Source: CAVVSD01 sp963757125
Lineage (GTDB): Bacteria; Actinomycetota; Thermoleophilia; Solirubrobacterales; Solirubrobacteraceae
Direction: 5' to 3'
Assembly (NCBI GenBank): GCA_963757125.1
Contig: CAVWQP010000004.1
Span: 434,001 to 498,000, forward strand
Length of the DNA: 64,000 bases
Shown here: positions 49,436 to 57,590 of the stretch, piece by piece
How positions within the stretch are numbered: the stretch's first letter is position 1
How the letters are laid out: the number at the start of each line of letters is the position of its first letter
The notes under the pieces: generated by a model
The model's database searches: none
The model's input: only the letters and a program-made list of their open reading frames with translations
What the model was told of the DNA's origin: nothing
Position numbers and translations under genes: made by a program

Positions 49436-50129
49436 CGTGCGTTCTCCAAGCAGGTCGTTGTCCATTGGGACGCGCGGGGCGGCGGATCCTTCCCGGGTCC
49501 GGCGTGAAGGGTCCCAGGACCTGACCCGGGTCGCCGTCGCCACCGTCGTAGCCGTGGCGCTGGGCCCACAGCGCGGCCTGCGTCCGGTCGGCGACGCCGA
49601 GGGCGCCGATCACGACCGCGAGCGCACGATCGAGCGCGGCCGGCTCGAGGTCGAGTCGCTCGGCGATCACCTCGTCGGTGCAGCCGCGCGCCAGCATGCC
49701 GAGCACCTGCTTCTCGGCGGCGGGAAGCCGGGCGTCGCGGCGGGGCAGCCGGTGGCCGGAGATCAGCGCCCGGGCGGCGCGGGGCGCAAGCGGCGACTCG
49801 CCCCGCGCCGCGGCGCGGATCGCGTCGGGCATGCCGGACGGGTCGTCGTCGGCGAGGAGATATCCGCGCGCTCCGGCGGCGACGGCGTCGAGGATGTCCT
49901 CGCGGTCGACGTCGCTCGCGAGGACGACGACGTTCGTCGCGGGCGAGCGGTGGAGGATCGCGCGGATCGCGGCGGGGCCGTCGTGGCCCGGCGCGAGGAC
50001 GGCGACGTCGGGCAGGGCGTCGGTGGTGGTGAGGTCGAGATCGGCGCAGCCTGCGAGGGCGGCGCGCATGTGCGCCAGGGTGCCGTCGTCGGCTGCGAGG
50101 ACTCGGATCGGGCGCACGGCGTGGGACAT
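49362..50129 (-). CDS. LuxR-type regulator with degenerate receiver domain
   Basis: 255 residues. The N terminus IRVLAADDGTLAHMRAALAG resembles a NarL receiver. The phospho-acceptor position (PDVAVLAPGHD, normally PDVVLMD) is not Asp, the conserved Lys (GARGYLLADD) is lost, and the domain is shortened. C-terminal LuxR helix-turn-helix: LPAAEKQVLGMLARGCTDEV followed by ADRTQAALWAQRHG. The last 60 residues are low-complexity and overlap the cupredoxin gene by 74 bp; the true end may be earlier. Probably phosphorylation-independent. Confidence 0.65.
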   Translation of the reverse strand: MSHAVRPIRVLAADDGTLAHMRAALAGCADLDLTTTDALPDVAVLAPGHDGPAAIRAILHRSPATNVVVLASDVDREDILDAVAAGARGYLLADDDPSGMPDAIRAAARGESPLAPRAARALISGHRLPRRDARLPAAEKQVLGMLARGCTDEVIAERLDLEPAALDRALAVVIGALGVADRTQAALWAQRHGYDGGDGDPGQVLGPFTPDPGRIRRPARPNGQRPAWRTHDAEGCEDRVRSRRDGADAHDRRMW

Positions 50130-50227
50130 GGCTCCATGACAACGCAGCGGCGCCGGGAGCGCCAGCGCGACGGACGAAGGGACGGGAGGCCCGTTGGACG
50201 AACGACCGACCGGCGTTCGTCTGCCTG

Positions 50228-51148
50228 CTAGCCGCGGACGCCGCCGGGCAGCACCCCGTGCAGCTCGTCGAGCTCGTGGCGGATGACCTCCAGCGCGCGC
50301 GGCAGCGTCGCCGATCCGCTGGCGGCCCGCCAGCACATCGCCAGCTCGACGAGGTGCGTGCCGCCGGTCAGCGGCCGGTAGACGGCGCCGGTCACGGACA
50401 TCTGCTGCGCCGAGGCCGGGACGAGCGCCACGCCGACGCCGGCGGCGACGAAGCTCACGAGCGTCGAGGTCTCCGCGGTCTCCATCGCCACGATGGGCGT
50501 GAAGCCGTGGTCGGCGCACGTCGCCTCGACCGCGTCGTGCACGACCGAGCGAGCGCTCGCGGGGTAGACGATGAACGGCTCGTCGGCGAGGCGCCAGACC
50601 GGCAGTCGCTCGAGCGCAGCGAGCGGGTGGTCGGCCGGGAGCGCCGCGACGAGGGGCTCGACGCCGACGGGCTCGACGACGAGGTCGGCGTGGTCGACGG
50701 GCGGGCGCAGCAGCGCCACGTCCAGGGCGCCCTCGAGCAGCCCCTCGACCTGGGCCGGCGTCAGCATCTCCCCCCGCAGGTCGAGCCGCACCCGCGGGAG
50801 CGCCGCGCGCAGCGCCTTGGCGAGGTGCGGCAGGAGCGCGTAGGTCATCGAGCCCGTGAAACCGATCGCCAGCCGGCCGAGCTCGCCCGACGCCGCCGCC
50901 CTCGCGTCCTCCTCCGCGGCGCTGGCCGCGGCGAGGATGGCGTGGGCGCGGTCGAGCAGCACCTCGCCCGCGGGCAGCAGCTCGACGCGGCGCGTCGTGC
51001 GCCGCAGCAGGGGCGTCCCGACGTCGGCCTCCAGGCGGCGGATGAGCTGTGACAGGGGCGACTGCGCCATGTGCAGCCGGGCCGCGGCGCGGCCGAAATG
51101 CAGCTCCTCGCCGACGGCGACGAACGCGTGCAGCTGGCGGATCTCCAC
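50228..51148 (-). CDS. LysR family regulator of the cat genes
   Basis: 306 residues. Winged helix MEIRQLHAFVAVGEELHFGR and LHMAQSPLSQLIRRLEADVG, followed by the two-lobed effector domain (LAIGFTGSMTYALLPHLAKA, ETSTLVSFVAAGVGVALVPA). The FTGS motif and divergent position relative to catB match the CatR/CatM/BenM group, which responds to cis,cis-muconate. Dyads at 51157-51213 in the intergenic region are the expected binding sites. Confidence 0.85.
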   Translation of the reverse strand: MEIRQLHAFVAVGEELHFGRAAARLHMAQSPLSQLIRRLEADVGTPLLRRTTRRVELLPAGEVLLDRAHAILAAASAAEEDARAAASGELGRLAIGFTGSMTYALLPHLAKALRAALPRVRLDLRGEMLTPAQVEGLLEGALDVALLRPPVDHADLVVEPVGVEPLVAALPADHPLAALERLPVWRLADEPFIVYPASARSVVHDAVEATCADHGFTPIVAMETAETSTLVSFVAAGVGVALVPASAQQMSVTGAVYRPLTGGTHLVELAMCWRAASGSATLPRALEVIRHELDELHGVLPGGVRG

Positions 51149-51156
51149 GTCACGAA

Positions 51157-51213
51157 GATTATGCAGTTCCGCGTCCTAATCGGCACATCATTGGTCACAC
51201 TGGTGCAAATGAT
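51157..51213. promoter_or_regulatory. Two LysR-type dyads: GATTA-N15-TAATC and ATCATT-N15-AATGAT
   Basis: The first dyad is at 51157-51181 and the second at 51187-51213. Both have 15-bp spacers and their centres are about 31 bp apart (three helical turns). This is the layout of recognition and activation sites for a LysR tetramer between a regulator gene and its target. Both arms are perfect. Confidence 0.55.
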
Positions 51214-51275
51214 CGGCGTAGCGTCCCGCGGGTGACGCGACCGACTCCCGAGCAGAGAGCGATGGCGCTGAGCCG

Positions 51276-52427
51276 ATGACCTCCGAGACGACGATTCCGC
51301 TGCCCGCCGTGGACGTCCGCGTCGCAAGCGCACGGATCGTCGAGGTCGAGGCGATCCCCTACGCGCTGCCCTACCGCCGCCCTGCGCGGTTCGCGTCGGG
51401 GGCGGTCGAGCGTGCCGACAACGTGCTCGTCCGCATCCACACCGACGCCGGGCTGGTCGGCCACGCCGAGGCGCAGCCGCGGCCGTACACCTACGGTGAG
51501 ACGCAGGCGTCGATCGTCGCGGCGATCAGGGGCTGGTTCGCGCCGCGCCTGCTGGGGATGCGGCCCGGCGCGATCGAGGAGGCGCGCGCGGCGTTCGCCG
51601 GCCTCGCCGGCAACCACTGCGCCCGCGGGGCCGTGGACGTCGCGCTCTGGGATCTGCTCGGCCAACTCGCCGGGGTGCCGTGCTCGACGCTGCTCGGCGG
51701 CTATGCCGATCGGGTGCCGGCCGCGCACATGGTGAGCTTCGACACGCCGGAGGCCATGGCCGACGACGCCGCCGCCGTCCACGCCGAGTACGGCGTGCGG
51801 GCGTTCAAGGTGAAGGTCGGCCGCGACCCGGCGCTCGACATCGCAGCCGTCGCGGCGATCCGCGACGCGCTGCCCGACGCGCTGCTGTACGCCGACGCCA
51901 ACCGAGGGTGGACGCCGGCCCAGGCGATGCACGCGGGGGACGCCCTCATCGGCCTCGGCATCCAGGCGATCGAGGAGCCGATCGCGATCGAGGATCTGCG
52001 CGGCCGCAGGCTGCTCGCGGAGCGCTGGGACGTCCCGCTGGCCGGGGACGAGAGCTGCCTGTCGCTCACCGACGTGCGCCGCGCGATCGCCGAGGGCGCG
52101 GTCGGGCAGGTCAGCGTGAAGGTCGCGCGCACCGGGTTCTCGGAGTCCCGCGACGTGATCGGGCTGTGCAGGGCGGAGCGGATGCCTGTCGTCATCGGCA
52201 GCCAGTACGAGGGCGCGCTCGGCGCGCTCGCGTCGATCGCCTTCGGCGCGGCCTTCGCCGACACGGCGTCGCGGCCGGTCGAGGCCACGAACTTCCACGA
52301 CCTGGCGACGGACCTGCTCGCCGAGCTGCCGAGGATCGCCGACGGGCACGTGGCGGTCCCGGCCGCCCCGGGGCTCGGCTACGTCATCGACGAGGACGCG
52401 CTGGCCGCGGCCCGGACGGAGGGCTGA
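51276..52427 (+). CDS. catB: Muconate cycloisomerase
   Basis: 383 residues, enolase superfamily, muconate-lactonizing subgroup. FKVKVGRDPALDIAAVAAIR contains the K-x-K catalytic lysine pair. The metal ligands follow in YADANRGWTP, IEEPIA and LAGDESCLSL. HCARGAVDVALWDLLGQ is typical. Converts cis,cis-muconate to muconolactone in the beta-ketoadipate pathway. Followed after 4 bp by catC. Chloromuconate activity cannot be excluded from sequence. Confidence 0.9.
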   Translation: MTSETTIPLPAVDVRVASARIVEVEAIPYALPYRRPARFASGAVERADNVLVRIHTDAGLVGHAEAQPRPYTYGETQASIVAAIRGWFAPRLLGMRPGAIEEARAAFAGLAGNHCARGAVDVALWDLLGQLAGVPCSTLLGGYADRVPAAHMVSFDTPEAMADDAAAVHAEYGVRAFKVKVGRDPALDIAAVAAIRDALPDALLYADANRGWTPAQAMHAGDALIGLGIQAIEEPIAIEDLRGRRLLAERWDVPLAGDESCLSLTDVRRAIAEGAVGQVSVKVARTGFSESRDVIGLCRAERMPVVIGSQYEGALGALASIAFGAAFADTASRPVEATNFHDLATDLLAELPRIADGHVAVPAAPGLGYVIDEDALAAARTEG

Positions 52428-52431
52428 GCGG

Positions 52432-52731
52432 ATGCTGTTCCTCGTGCACATGGAGGTCGAGCTGCCGCCCGACATGCCCGCGCCGGAGGCGGACGCGATC
52501 AAGGCCCGCGAGCGCGAGTACGCGCAGGGCCTGATGCGCGACGGCCGGTGGGTGCACATCTGGCGGATCGCCGGCCGCTACGCCAACGCGAGCATCTTCG
52601 ACGTCGCGTCGAACGACGAGCTCCACGAGCTGCTCAGCGGGCTGCCGCTGTTCCCGTACATGGACATCACCGTCACGGCGCTCGCCCGGCATCCGTCGGC
52701 GATCGCCCCGGAGGAGAGGAGACCCCAATGA
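52432..52731 (+). CDS. catC: Muconolactone delta-isomerase
   Basis: 99 residues. MLFLVHMEVELPPDMPAPEA, EREYAQGLMRDGRWVHIWRI and LPLFPYMDITVTALARHPSA are the full-length CatC pattern (small ferredoxin-like decameric enzyme). Isomerises muconolactone to beta-ketoadipate enol-lactone. RBS-like GAGGAGAGGAG near its end serves the next gene, and the stop overlaps the catA ATG. Confidence 0.9.
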   Translation: MLFLVHMEVELPPDMPAPEADAIKAREREYAQGLMRDGRWVHIWRIAGRYANASIFDVASNDELHELLSGLPLFPYMDITVTALARHPSAIAPEERRPQ

Positions 52732-53507
52732 CCGACACCGCACGCGCCGACCTGCTGATCGGCGACGTCCTCGCGCGCATCCACGCCGCGATCCACGAGC
52801 ACGACGTCACCTACGAGGAGTTCCAGACCGCGAAGCAGTGGCTCATCGACGTGGGCCAGGCCGGGGAGTGGCCGCTGTTCCTCGACGTCTTCGTCGAGCA
52901 CGCCGTCGAGTCGCAGGTCTTCGAGAACCGCCGCGGCACCCAGGGCACGATCCTCGGCCCGTACCACCTGCCGGGCGCGCGGCTGCTCGAGGCGCCGTTC
53001 CAGCTGCCCCGTCGTGACGACGAGGAAGGCGATGCGGTCGTGTTCACCGGGCGCGTCACCGGCGAGGACGGCGAACCGCTGCGGGGCGCCGAGCTCGACG
53101 TGTGGCACGCCGACGCGAAGGGCCTGTACTCGGGCTTCGACCCGTCGCTGCCCGAGGGCATCCTGCGCGGCAAGGTCCTGACCGACGCCGACGGCCGCTA
53201 CGAGGTCCGCACGATCGTGCCGGCTCCGTACACGATCCCCGAGGACGGCCCGACCGGCGCGATGGTCCACGCCGCCGGCTGGAGCCCGTGGCGCCCGGCG
53301 CACATCCACCTGATCGTGAGCGCCGAGAACCACACGCCGCTCGTGACCCAGCTCTACATCGACTCGAGCGACTACCTCGACAACGACGTGGCCGACGCTG
53401 TGAAGGACGTCCTCATCGTGCATCCCCGTCCGCTCGACGGCTCCGACGAGCTGGGCTTCACGTACGACTTCGCGCTGTCGAAGGAGCTGGCGGCAGCGCC
53501 GGTCTGA
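52728..53507 (+). CDS. catA: Catechol 1,2-dioxygenase
   Basis: 259 residues. N-terminal helical linker domain (EEFQTAKQWLIDVGQAGEWP). Catalytic domain with non-haem Fe(III) ligands: Tyr in LGPYHLPGA, Tyr in APYTIPEDGP, and two His in WRPAHIHLIVSAENHTP. Intradiol cleavage of catechol to cis,cis-muconate, the substrate of CatB. The order catB-catC-catA and 4-bp coupling show one operon. A 12-bp hairpin follows. Confidence 0.9.
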   Translation: MTDTARADLLIGDVLARIHAAIHEHDVTYEEFQTAKQWLIDVGQAGEWPLFLDVFVEHAVESQVFENRRGTQGTILGPYHLPGARLLEAPFQLPRRDDEEGDAVVFTGRVTGEDGEPLRGAELDVWHADAKGLYSGFDPSLPEGILRGKVLTDADGRYEVRTIVPAPYTIPEDGPTGAMVHAAGWSPWRPAHIHLIVSAENHTPLVTQLYIDSSDYLDNDVADAVKDVLIVHPRPLDGSDELGFTYDFALSKELAAAPV

Positions 53508-53523
53508 GCCCGTCCCCGCAGCG

Positions 53524-53562
53524 GGCGCTCACTCCAACACGGAGAACGACGGAGTGAGCGCC
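53524..53562 (+). terminator. Strong hairpin after catA
   Basis: GGCGCTCACTCC (53524-53535), a 15-base loop and GGAGTGAGCGCC (53551-53562) form a perfect 12-bp stem starting 17 bases after the catA stop. There is no U-tract, as is common in high-GC actinobacteria. Likely a transcription terminator or 3'-end stabiliser for catBCA. Confidence 0.65.
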
Positions 53563-53589
53563 GGCCCCGCGCGGGCTCGAGATCGCCGG

Positions 53590-53757
53590 CGGGCTCGAGT
53601 ACCGAGACTGCTGGAAGCGGATCTGGGCAGTACATCCAGCCGAAGGCGAGGCGCTGCCCGTGGTCAGGTCGAGCCGGTACACGTCGCAGCCCTTGCCCGT
53701 CTCGTTACGACGGCACGCCCTGCTCCCACCGCGGCTCGGTCGGGCAGCGCGAGTACA
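53590..53757 (-). pseudogene. Remnant of a TolB/PD40-like beta-propeller gene
   Basis: In a 290-bp gap without an intact gene, the minus strand encodes VYSRCPTEPRWEQGVPS, then a break, then RNETGKGCDVYRLDLTTGSA in the next frame. CDVYRLDLTTG is the signature blade end of WD40-like/PD40 propellers found in secreted actinobacterial proteins. No start, no full repeat and a frame break, so it looks like a decayed fragment. Confidence 0.35.
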
Positions 53758-53794
53758 CCGCAGCGCGGTGACCGGGCCCGACCGACTCGGGGCG

Positions 53795-55225
53795 CTAGGC
53801 GCCGGCCGGGACCGGCGCCGGCGCGAGCACCGGGCGCGGGACGGCGACGCTCGCGAACGCGGCGAGCAGGCACGCGCCTCCGGCCAGGGCGAACGCCGCC
53901 GTGAAGCCCGACTCGGTCGGCAGCGCCGCGCCGGCGACGGTGCCGGCGATGACGCTCGCGACGATCGTGCTGCCGACGGAGCCGCCGACGGTCCGCATCA
54001 CCGTGTTCATGCCGGTCGCCACGCCCGTCTGGTCGGGGCGCACGGCCGCGACGATGAGGTTCGCCAGCGACGCGAAGGCGAGGCCGATGCCGATGCCGAG
54101 CAGGGCGGCGCCGACGTAGAACTCCCATGGATCGTCGTGCTCGACGGCGAGGAACCCGAACGCCAGGGCCGTCGCCAGCGATCCGAGGACGAGCGGCAGC
54201 CGAGCGCCGAAGCGGTTGGTCATGCGCCCCGCCAGCGGGCTGACGAACAGCATCCCGAGCGTCGCGGGCAGCAGGAACAGCCCCGCGCCGGTGACGCTCG
54301 ACGCGAAGCCGTAGCCCGCGGACTTCGGCGTCTCGACGAACTGCGGGATGAGGATGAACGAGCTGTACATGCCCGCGCCGACGAGGAACGCGGCGGCGTT
54401 CACGGTCCAGACGCCGCGGATGCGCATCATCTTCATGTCGACGAGTGGCTCGGACGACCGGTTCTCCACCGTGACCCACACGACGAGCAGCACGATGCCG
54501 AGGAGGAAGAGGCCGATGGTGCGCGGGTCACCCCAGCCCCACGTCGAGCCCTGGCTGATCGCCACGAGCACGGCGACGAGCCACGACGACAGCAGCGCGG
54601 CGCCGACCCAGTTGACGCGGCCCGGCGAGCGGACGGGGGACTCCGGCACGAAGAAGAAGGTCGCGATCGTGGCGATGATCGTCGCCGCGAGCGGGAACCA
54701 GAACAGCCAGTGGTAGGAGAACGCGTCGACGATCGGTCCCGCGAGCACGATGCCCAGACCGCCGCCGATCCCGAGGATCGCCGAGATCAGCGCGATCCCC
54801 TGGGCGACGCGCTCGCGCGGGAACTCGTCGCGGATGATCCCGAACGCCAGCGGGAAGATCGCGCCGCCCGCGCCCTGGATGACGCGGCCGACGATGAGCA
54901 GACCGATGCTGCTGGCGAGCGCGGCGACCAGCGACCCGAACCCGAGGGTGACGAGTGCGACGACGAGCATCCGCTCCTTGCCGAACATGTCGCCGAGCCG
55001 GCCGAGGATCGGCGTGAAGATCGAGGCGCTGAGCAGGAAGGCGGTGAGCACCCACGCCACGGCCGTGGCGGAGGTGTGCAGATCGCGCTGGATCTCGGGC
55101 AGCGCCGGCGCCACGAGCGACTGCAGGAGGGCGTACGTCCCGCCGCTGAGCGCGAGGACGCCGAACGTGAGGCCGTAGTGCTGGCGGTGCGGGACGTCGC
55201 TGGTAATGTCAACGGGTGATGTCAT
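53795..55225 (-). CDS. MFS efflux transporter, DHA2 (14-TMS) family
   Basis: 476 residues, about 14 membrane helices. ILGRLGDMFGKERMLVVALV is motif A, and GIGGGLGIVLAGPIVDA the motif C region. GGAIFPLAFGIIRDEFPRER closely matches the transporter at 26617-28050, so the two are paralogues. Exports toxic compounds by proton antiport (family role). ATG at 55225; its start region interleaves with the divergent TetR gene. The 3' end is followed by the propeller remnant and the catA hairpin. Confidence 0.85.
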   Translation of the reverse strand: MTSPVDITSDVPHRQHYGLTFGVLALSGGTYALLQSLVAPALPEIQRDLHTSATAVAWVLTAFLLSASIFTPILGRLGDMFGKERMLVVALVTLGFGSLVAALASSIGLLIVGRVIQGAGGAIFPLAFGIIRDEFPRERVAQGIALISAILGIGGGLGIVLAGPIVDAFSYHWLFWFPLAATIIATIATFFFVPESPVRSPGRVNWVGAALLSSWLVAVLVAISQGSTWGWGDPRTIGLFLLGIVLLVVWVTVENRSSEPLVDMKMMRIRGVWTVNAAAFLVGAGMYSSFILIPQFVETPKSAGYGFASSVTGAGLFLLPATLGMLFVSPLAGRMTNRFGARLPLVLGSLATALAFGFLAVEHDDPWEFYVGAALLGIGIGLAFASLANLIVAAVRPDQTGVATGMNTVMRTVGGSVGSTIVASVIAGTVAGAALPTESGFTAAFALAGGACLLAAFASVAVPRPVLAPAPVPAGA

Positions 55226-55241
55226 CGGCTGTTGACGAAAT
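55207..55241. promoter_or_regulatory. Dyad GTCAAC-N17-GTTGAC at the MFS/TetR overlapping starts
   Basis: GTCAAC (55208-55213) and GTTGAC (55231-55236) flank a central GATG-T-CATC palindrome that holds both start codons. Outer bases extend the symmetry (TAAT ... ATTA). TTGACA and TTGACG cores within the arms also look like outward -35 boxes. Expected operator for the TetR repressor of the pump. Confidence 0.45.
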
Positions 55242-55791
55242 TAGCAGGCGACCGCACGATGCCGACGCGACGCGCCGCGATCTCCTCGACGCTGCCGCCG
55301 AGCTCTTCGACGAGCGAGGCTACGACGGCGCGACGCTGCGGGAGATCGGCGAGCTCGCGGGGGTCGACCCGGCGCTCGTCGCGCGGTACTTCGGCAGCAA
55401 GGAGGGCCTGTACCTCGCGACCCTCTCGCGCGACGGCACCCGCACCACGCCGACGGACGCCCGCGGGCTCGTCGCCGCGTGGCTGCACAAGCCCGAGCGG
55501 CACCGCAACACGCCGATGTCGCGCGCGCTCGTGAGCCCCGAGCTGACCGATGCCGTACGCGACCAGGTCCACGCGGTGCTCGAGAAGCGCGCGACGGGTC
55601 CGGTCGTCGAGGCGCTGGAGGAGCGCGGGGTCGCCGACGCGCGCCTGCGCGCGGAGCTGCTGATGGCCCTCATGATCGGCGTCACCCTCACCCGGCAGAA
55701 CGGCGCGCTGCGCGAGCTCGCCGAGGCGGACCCCGAGCGCATCCTCGACGTCCTCGGCCCCGCGGCCGAGACGCTCGCGGCCGAGCGCTGA
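55219..55791 (+). CDS. TetR family transcriptional regulator
   Basis: 190 residues from the ATG at 55219. LLDAAAELFDERGYDGATLR and GVDPALVARYFGSKEGLYLA are the helix-turn-helix; the C-terminal domain resembles efflux-pump repressors (TetR_C_33-like). Start codons of this gene and the transporter lie 4 bp apart on opposite strands inside a dyad. Local repressor of the adjacent DHA2 pump by inference. Confidence 0.8.
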   Translation: MSSAVDEISRRPHDADATRRDLLDAAAELFDERGYDGATLREIGELAGVDPALVARYFGSKEGLYLATLSRDGTRTTPTDARGLVAAWLHKPERHRNTPMSRALVSPELTDAVRDQVHAVLEKRATGPVVEALEERGVADARLRAELLMALMIGVTLTRQNGALRELAEADPERILDVLGPAAETLAAER

Positions 55792-55792
55792 C

Positions 55793-56389
55793 TCAGGCGA
55801 CGAGCAGCCCGGCGTAGCCGGCGGCGACCTCGCCCGCCGACAACCGGCCGCGCGGTCGGAACCACTGCGCGGTGTGGTTCACCATGCCCAGGAGCGCGGA
55901 GAGCGCGACCCGCCGGTCGGCGAACCGCGCCCGCGGATCGTCCTCCAGGTCGGCGAGCACGCCGTCGACCAGCTCCTCGAAGCGCTTGCGGCTCGTGCGG
56001 ACGTCGCGCCACTGCGCGCCCGCCTCGATGACGTGGCGCTCCTGCTGGAAGACGAGCATGTGGTCGCGATGCTCGACGACGTGCTGGACCCACACGCCGA
56101 CCAGCGCGCGCAGGCGGTCGGCCGGGTCGTCGAGGCCCTCGAGCGCGTCGAGCGCGCGCGGGTGCAGCGGCTCGGTGAGCTCCAGGCAGATCCGCCGCAG
56201 CAGCGCCTCCTTGCCCCCGAAGTAGTGGTAGACGCCGCCGGCGGCGATGCCCAGCTCCGACGCGAGCTCGGCCATCGAGGTCTCGTCGTAGCCCGTGCGG
56301 GCGAACCGCGCGGCAGCCGCCTCGACCAGCTCGTCGGCCCGCCGGTCCCATCTCTGACGCAGCACAGGACGCGTTGGTGGCGCGGGCAT
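55793..56389 (-). CDS. TetR family regulator of the acyl-CoA dehydrogenase/carboxylase operon
   Basis: 198 residues from the ATG at 56389 (MPAPPTRPVL). LVEAAAARFARTGYDETSMA and GIAAGGVYHYFGGKEALLRR form the DNA-binding domain. The C-terminal half has HVVEHRDHMLVFQQERHVIE, as in fatty-acid/branched-chain catabolism repressors. Divergent from the acyl-CoA dehydrogenase with an AT-rich dyad between them. Its stop is one base from the convergent TetR stop. Confidence 0.8.
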   Translation of the reverse strand: MPAPPTRPVLRQRWDRRADELVEAAAARFARTGYDETSMAELASELGIAAGGVYHYFGGKEALLRRICLELTEPLHPRALDALEGLDDPADRLRALVGVWVQHVVEHRDHMLVFQQERHVIEAGAQWRDVRTSRKRFEELVDGVLADLEDDPRARFADRRVALSALLGMVNHTAQWFRPRGRLSAGEVAAGYAGLLVA

Positions 56390-56406
56390 GCCGGAACGGT
56401 AACAAC

Positions 56407-56449
56407 TTTGAACCGATCGTTCGATATTTGAACGCAGCGTCGGTATTGT
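56407..56449 (+). promoter_or_regulatory. Operator and promoter upstream of the acyl-CoA dehydrogenase operon
   Basis: An AT-rich patch contains GAAC-CGATC-GTTC (56410-56422) and two TTTGAAC direct repeats 20 bp apart (56407 and 56427). TATTGT (56444-56449) is a plausible -10. That would put the transcription start at or within a base of the ATG at 56457, i.e. a leaderless mRNA. The dyad lies over the -35 region, the place for a TetR repressor. Confidence 0.5.
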
Positions 56450-56456
56450 GCGCCGC

Positions 56457-57590
56457 ATGGACTTCCTGCTGTCCGACGACCACGGGGCGATCCAGGAGCT
56501 GGTCCGGGACTTCGCCCGCAACGAGATCGCGCCCGTCGCCGAGGAGCTCGACCGCGAGAAGCGCTTCCCCTACGAGATCGTGGGCAAGCTCGGCGAGCTC
56601 GGGCTCATGGGCATCCCGTTCCCCGAGGAGCACGGCGGCGGGGGCGGGGACACGCTCGCCTACGCGCTCGCGGTGGAGGAGCTCGCGCGGGTCGACTCGA
56701 GCGTCGCGATCACGCTCTGCGCGCACACCTCGCTGGGCACCCAGCCGATCGCCCTCTTCGGCAGCGACGAGCAGCGCGAGCGCTGGCTGCCGGACCTGTG
56801 CAGCGGCCGCAAGCTCGGTGCGTTCGGGCTGACCGAGCCCGAGGCGGGGAGCGACGCGGGCAACGTGCGGACCCGCGCGACGCTCGCCGACGGCGCCTGG
56901 ACGATCAACGGCGCGAAGCAGTTCATCACCAACGCGGGCACCGACATCTCGGGCGTCGTGACGATCACCGCACGGACGGGTGACGACGAGATCTCCAACA
57001 TCGTCATCGAGAACGGCACGCCCGGCTACGAGCAGGGAACGCCGTACCGCAAGATGGGCTGGAACGCGTCGGACACGCGGCCCCTCACGTTCACGGATTG
57101 CGTCGTCCCCGAGGACCAGATGCTCGGCCCGCGGGGGAACGGCTTCAAGCAGTTCCTGCACATCCTCGACATCGGCCGCATCGGGGTCGCCGCGATGGGC
57201 GTCGGCCTCGCGCAGGGCGCGCTGGACGAGGCGCTCGCGTACGCCAAGGAGCGCAAGGCGTTCGGGCGCTCGATCTCCTCGTTCCAGGCGATCCAGGGCA
57301 AGCTCGCCGACATGACCACGGAGATCGAGGCGACCCGGCTGCTGACGTACAAGGCGGCGCTGCTGAAGGACCGCGGCGCGAACTTCACGCTCACCGCCGC
57401 GCAGGCCAAGCTCAAGTCGGGGCGCCTCGCGGTGCGCTGCGCCGAGGAGGCCGTGCAGATCCACGGCGGCTACGGCTACATCGAGGAGTACCCCGTCTGC
57501 CGGTTCTACCGCGACGCGAAGATCCTCACGATCGGCGAGGGCACCGACGAGATCCAGCAGATGGTGATCGCGCGGGCGCTGGGCGCCTGA
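56457..57590 (+). CDS. Acyl-CoA dehydrogenase (isovaleryl/short-branched-chain type)
   Basis: 377 residues. Complete fold: GLMGIPFPEEHGGGGGDTLA, FGLTEPEAGSDAGNVRTRAT (flavin and substrate contacts), WTINGAKQFITNAGTDIS, YAKERKAFGRSISSFQAIQG, and the C-terminal IHGGYGYIEEYPVCRFYRDA with Glu361 in IGEGTDEIQQ as catalytic base. FAD-dependent oxidation of an acyl-CoA, passing electrons to ETF. Coupled to a methylcrotonyl-CoA-carboxylase-type pair, so isovaleryl-CoA from leucine is the likely substrate. Confidence 0.85.
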   Translation: MDFLLSDDHGAIQELVRDFARNEIAPVAEELDREKRFPYEIVGKLGELGLMGIPFPEEHGGGGGDTLAYALAVEELARVDSSVAITLCAHTSLGTQPIALFGSDEQRERWLPDLCSGRKLGAFGLTEPEAGSDAGNVRTRATLADGAWTINGAKQFITNAGTDISGVVTITARTGDDEISNIVIENGTPGYEQGTPYRKMGWNASDTRPLTFTDCVVPEDQMLGPRGNGFKQFLHILDIGRIGVAAMGVGLAQGALDEALAYAKERKAFGRSISSFQAIQGKLADMTTEIEATRLLTYKAALLKDRGANFTLTAAQAKLKSGRLAVRCAEEAVQIHGGYGYIEEYPVCRFYRDAKILTIGEGTDEIQQMVIARALGA

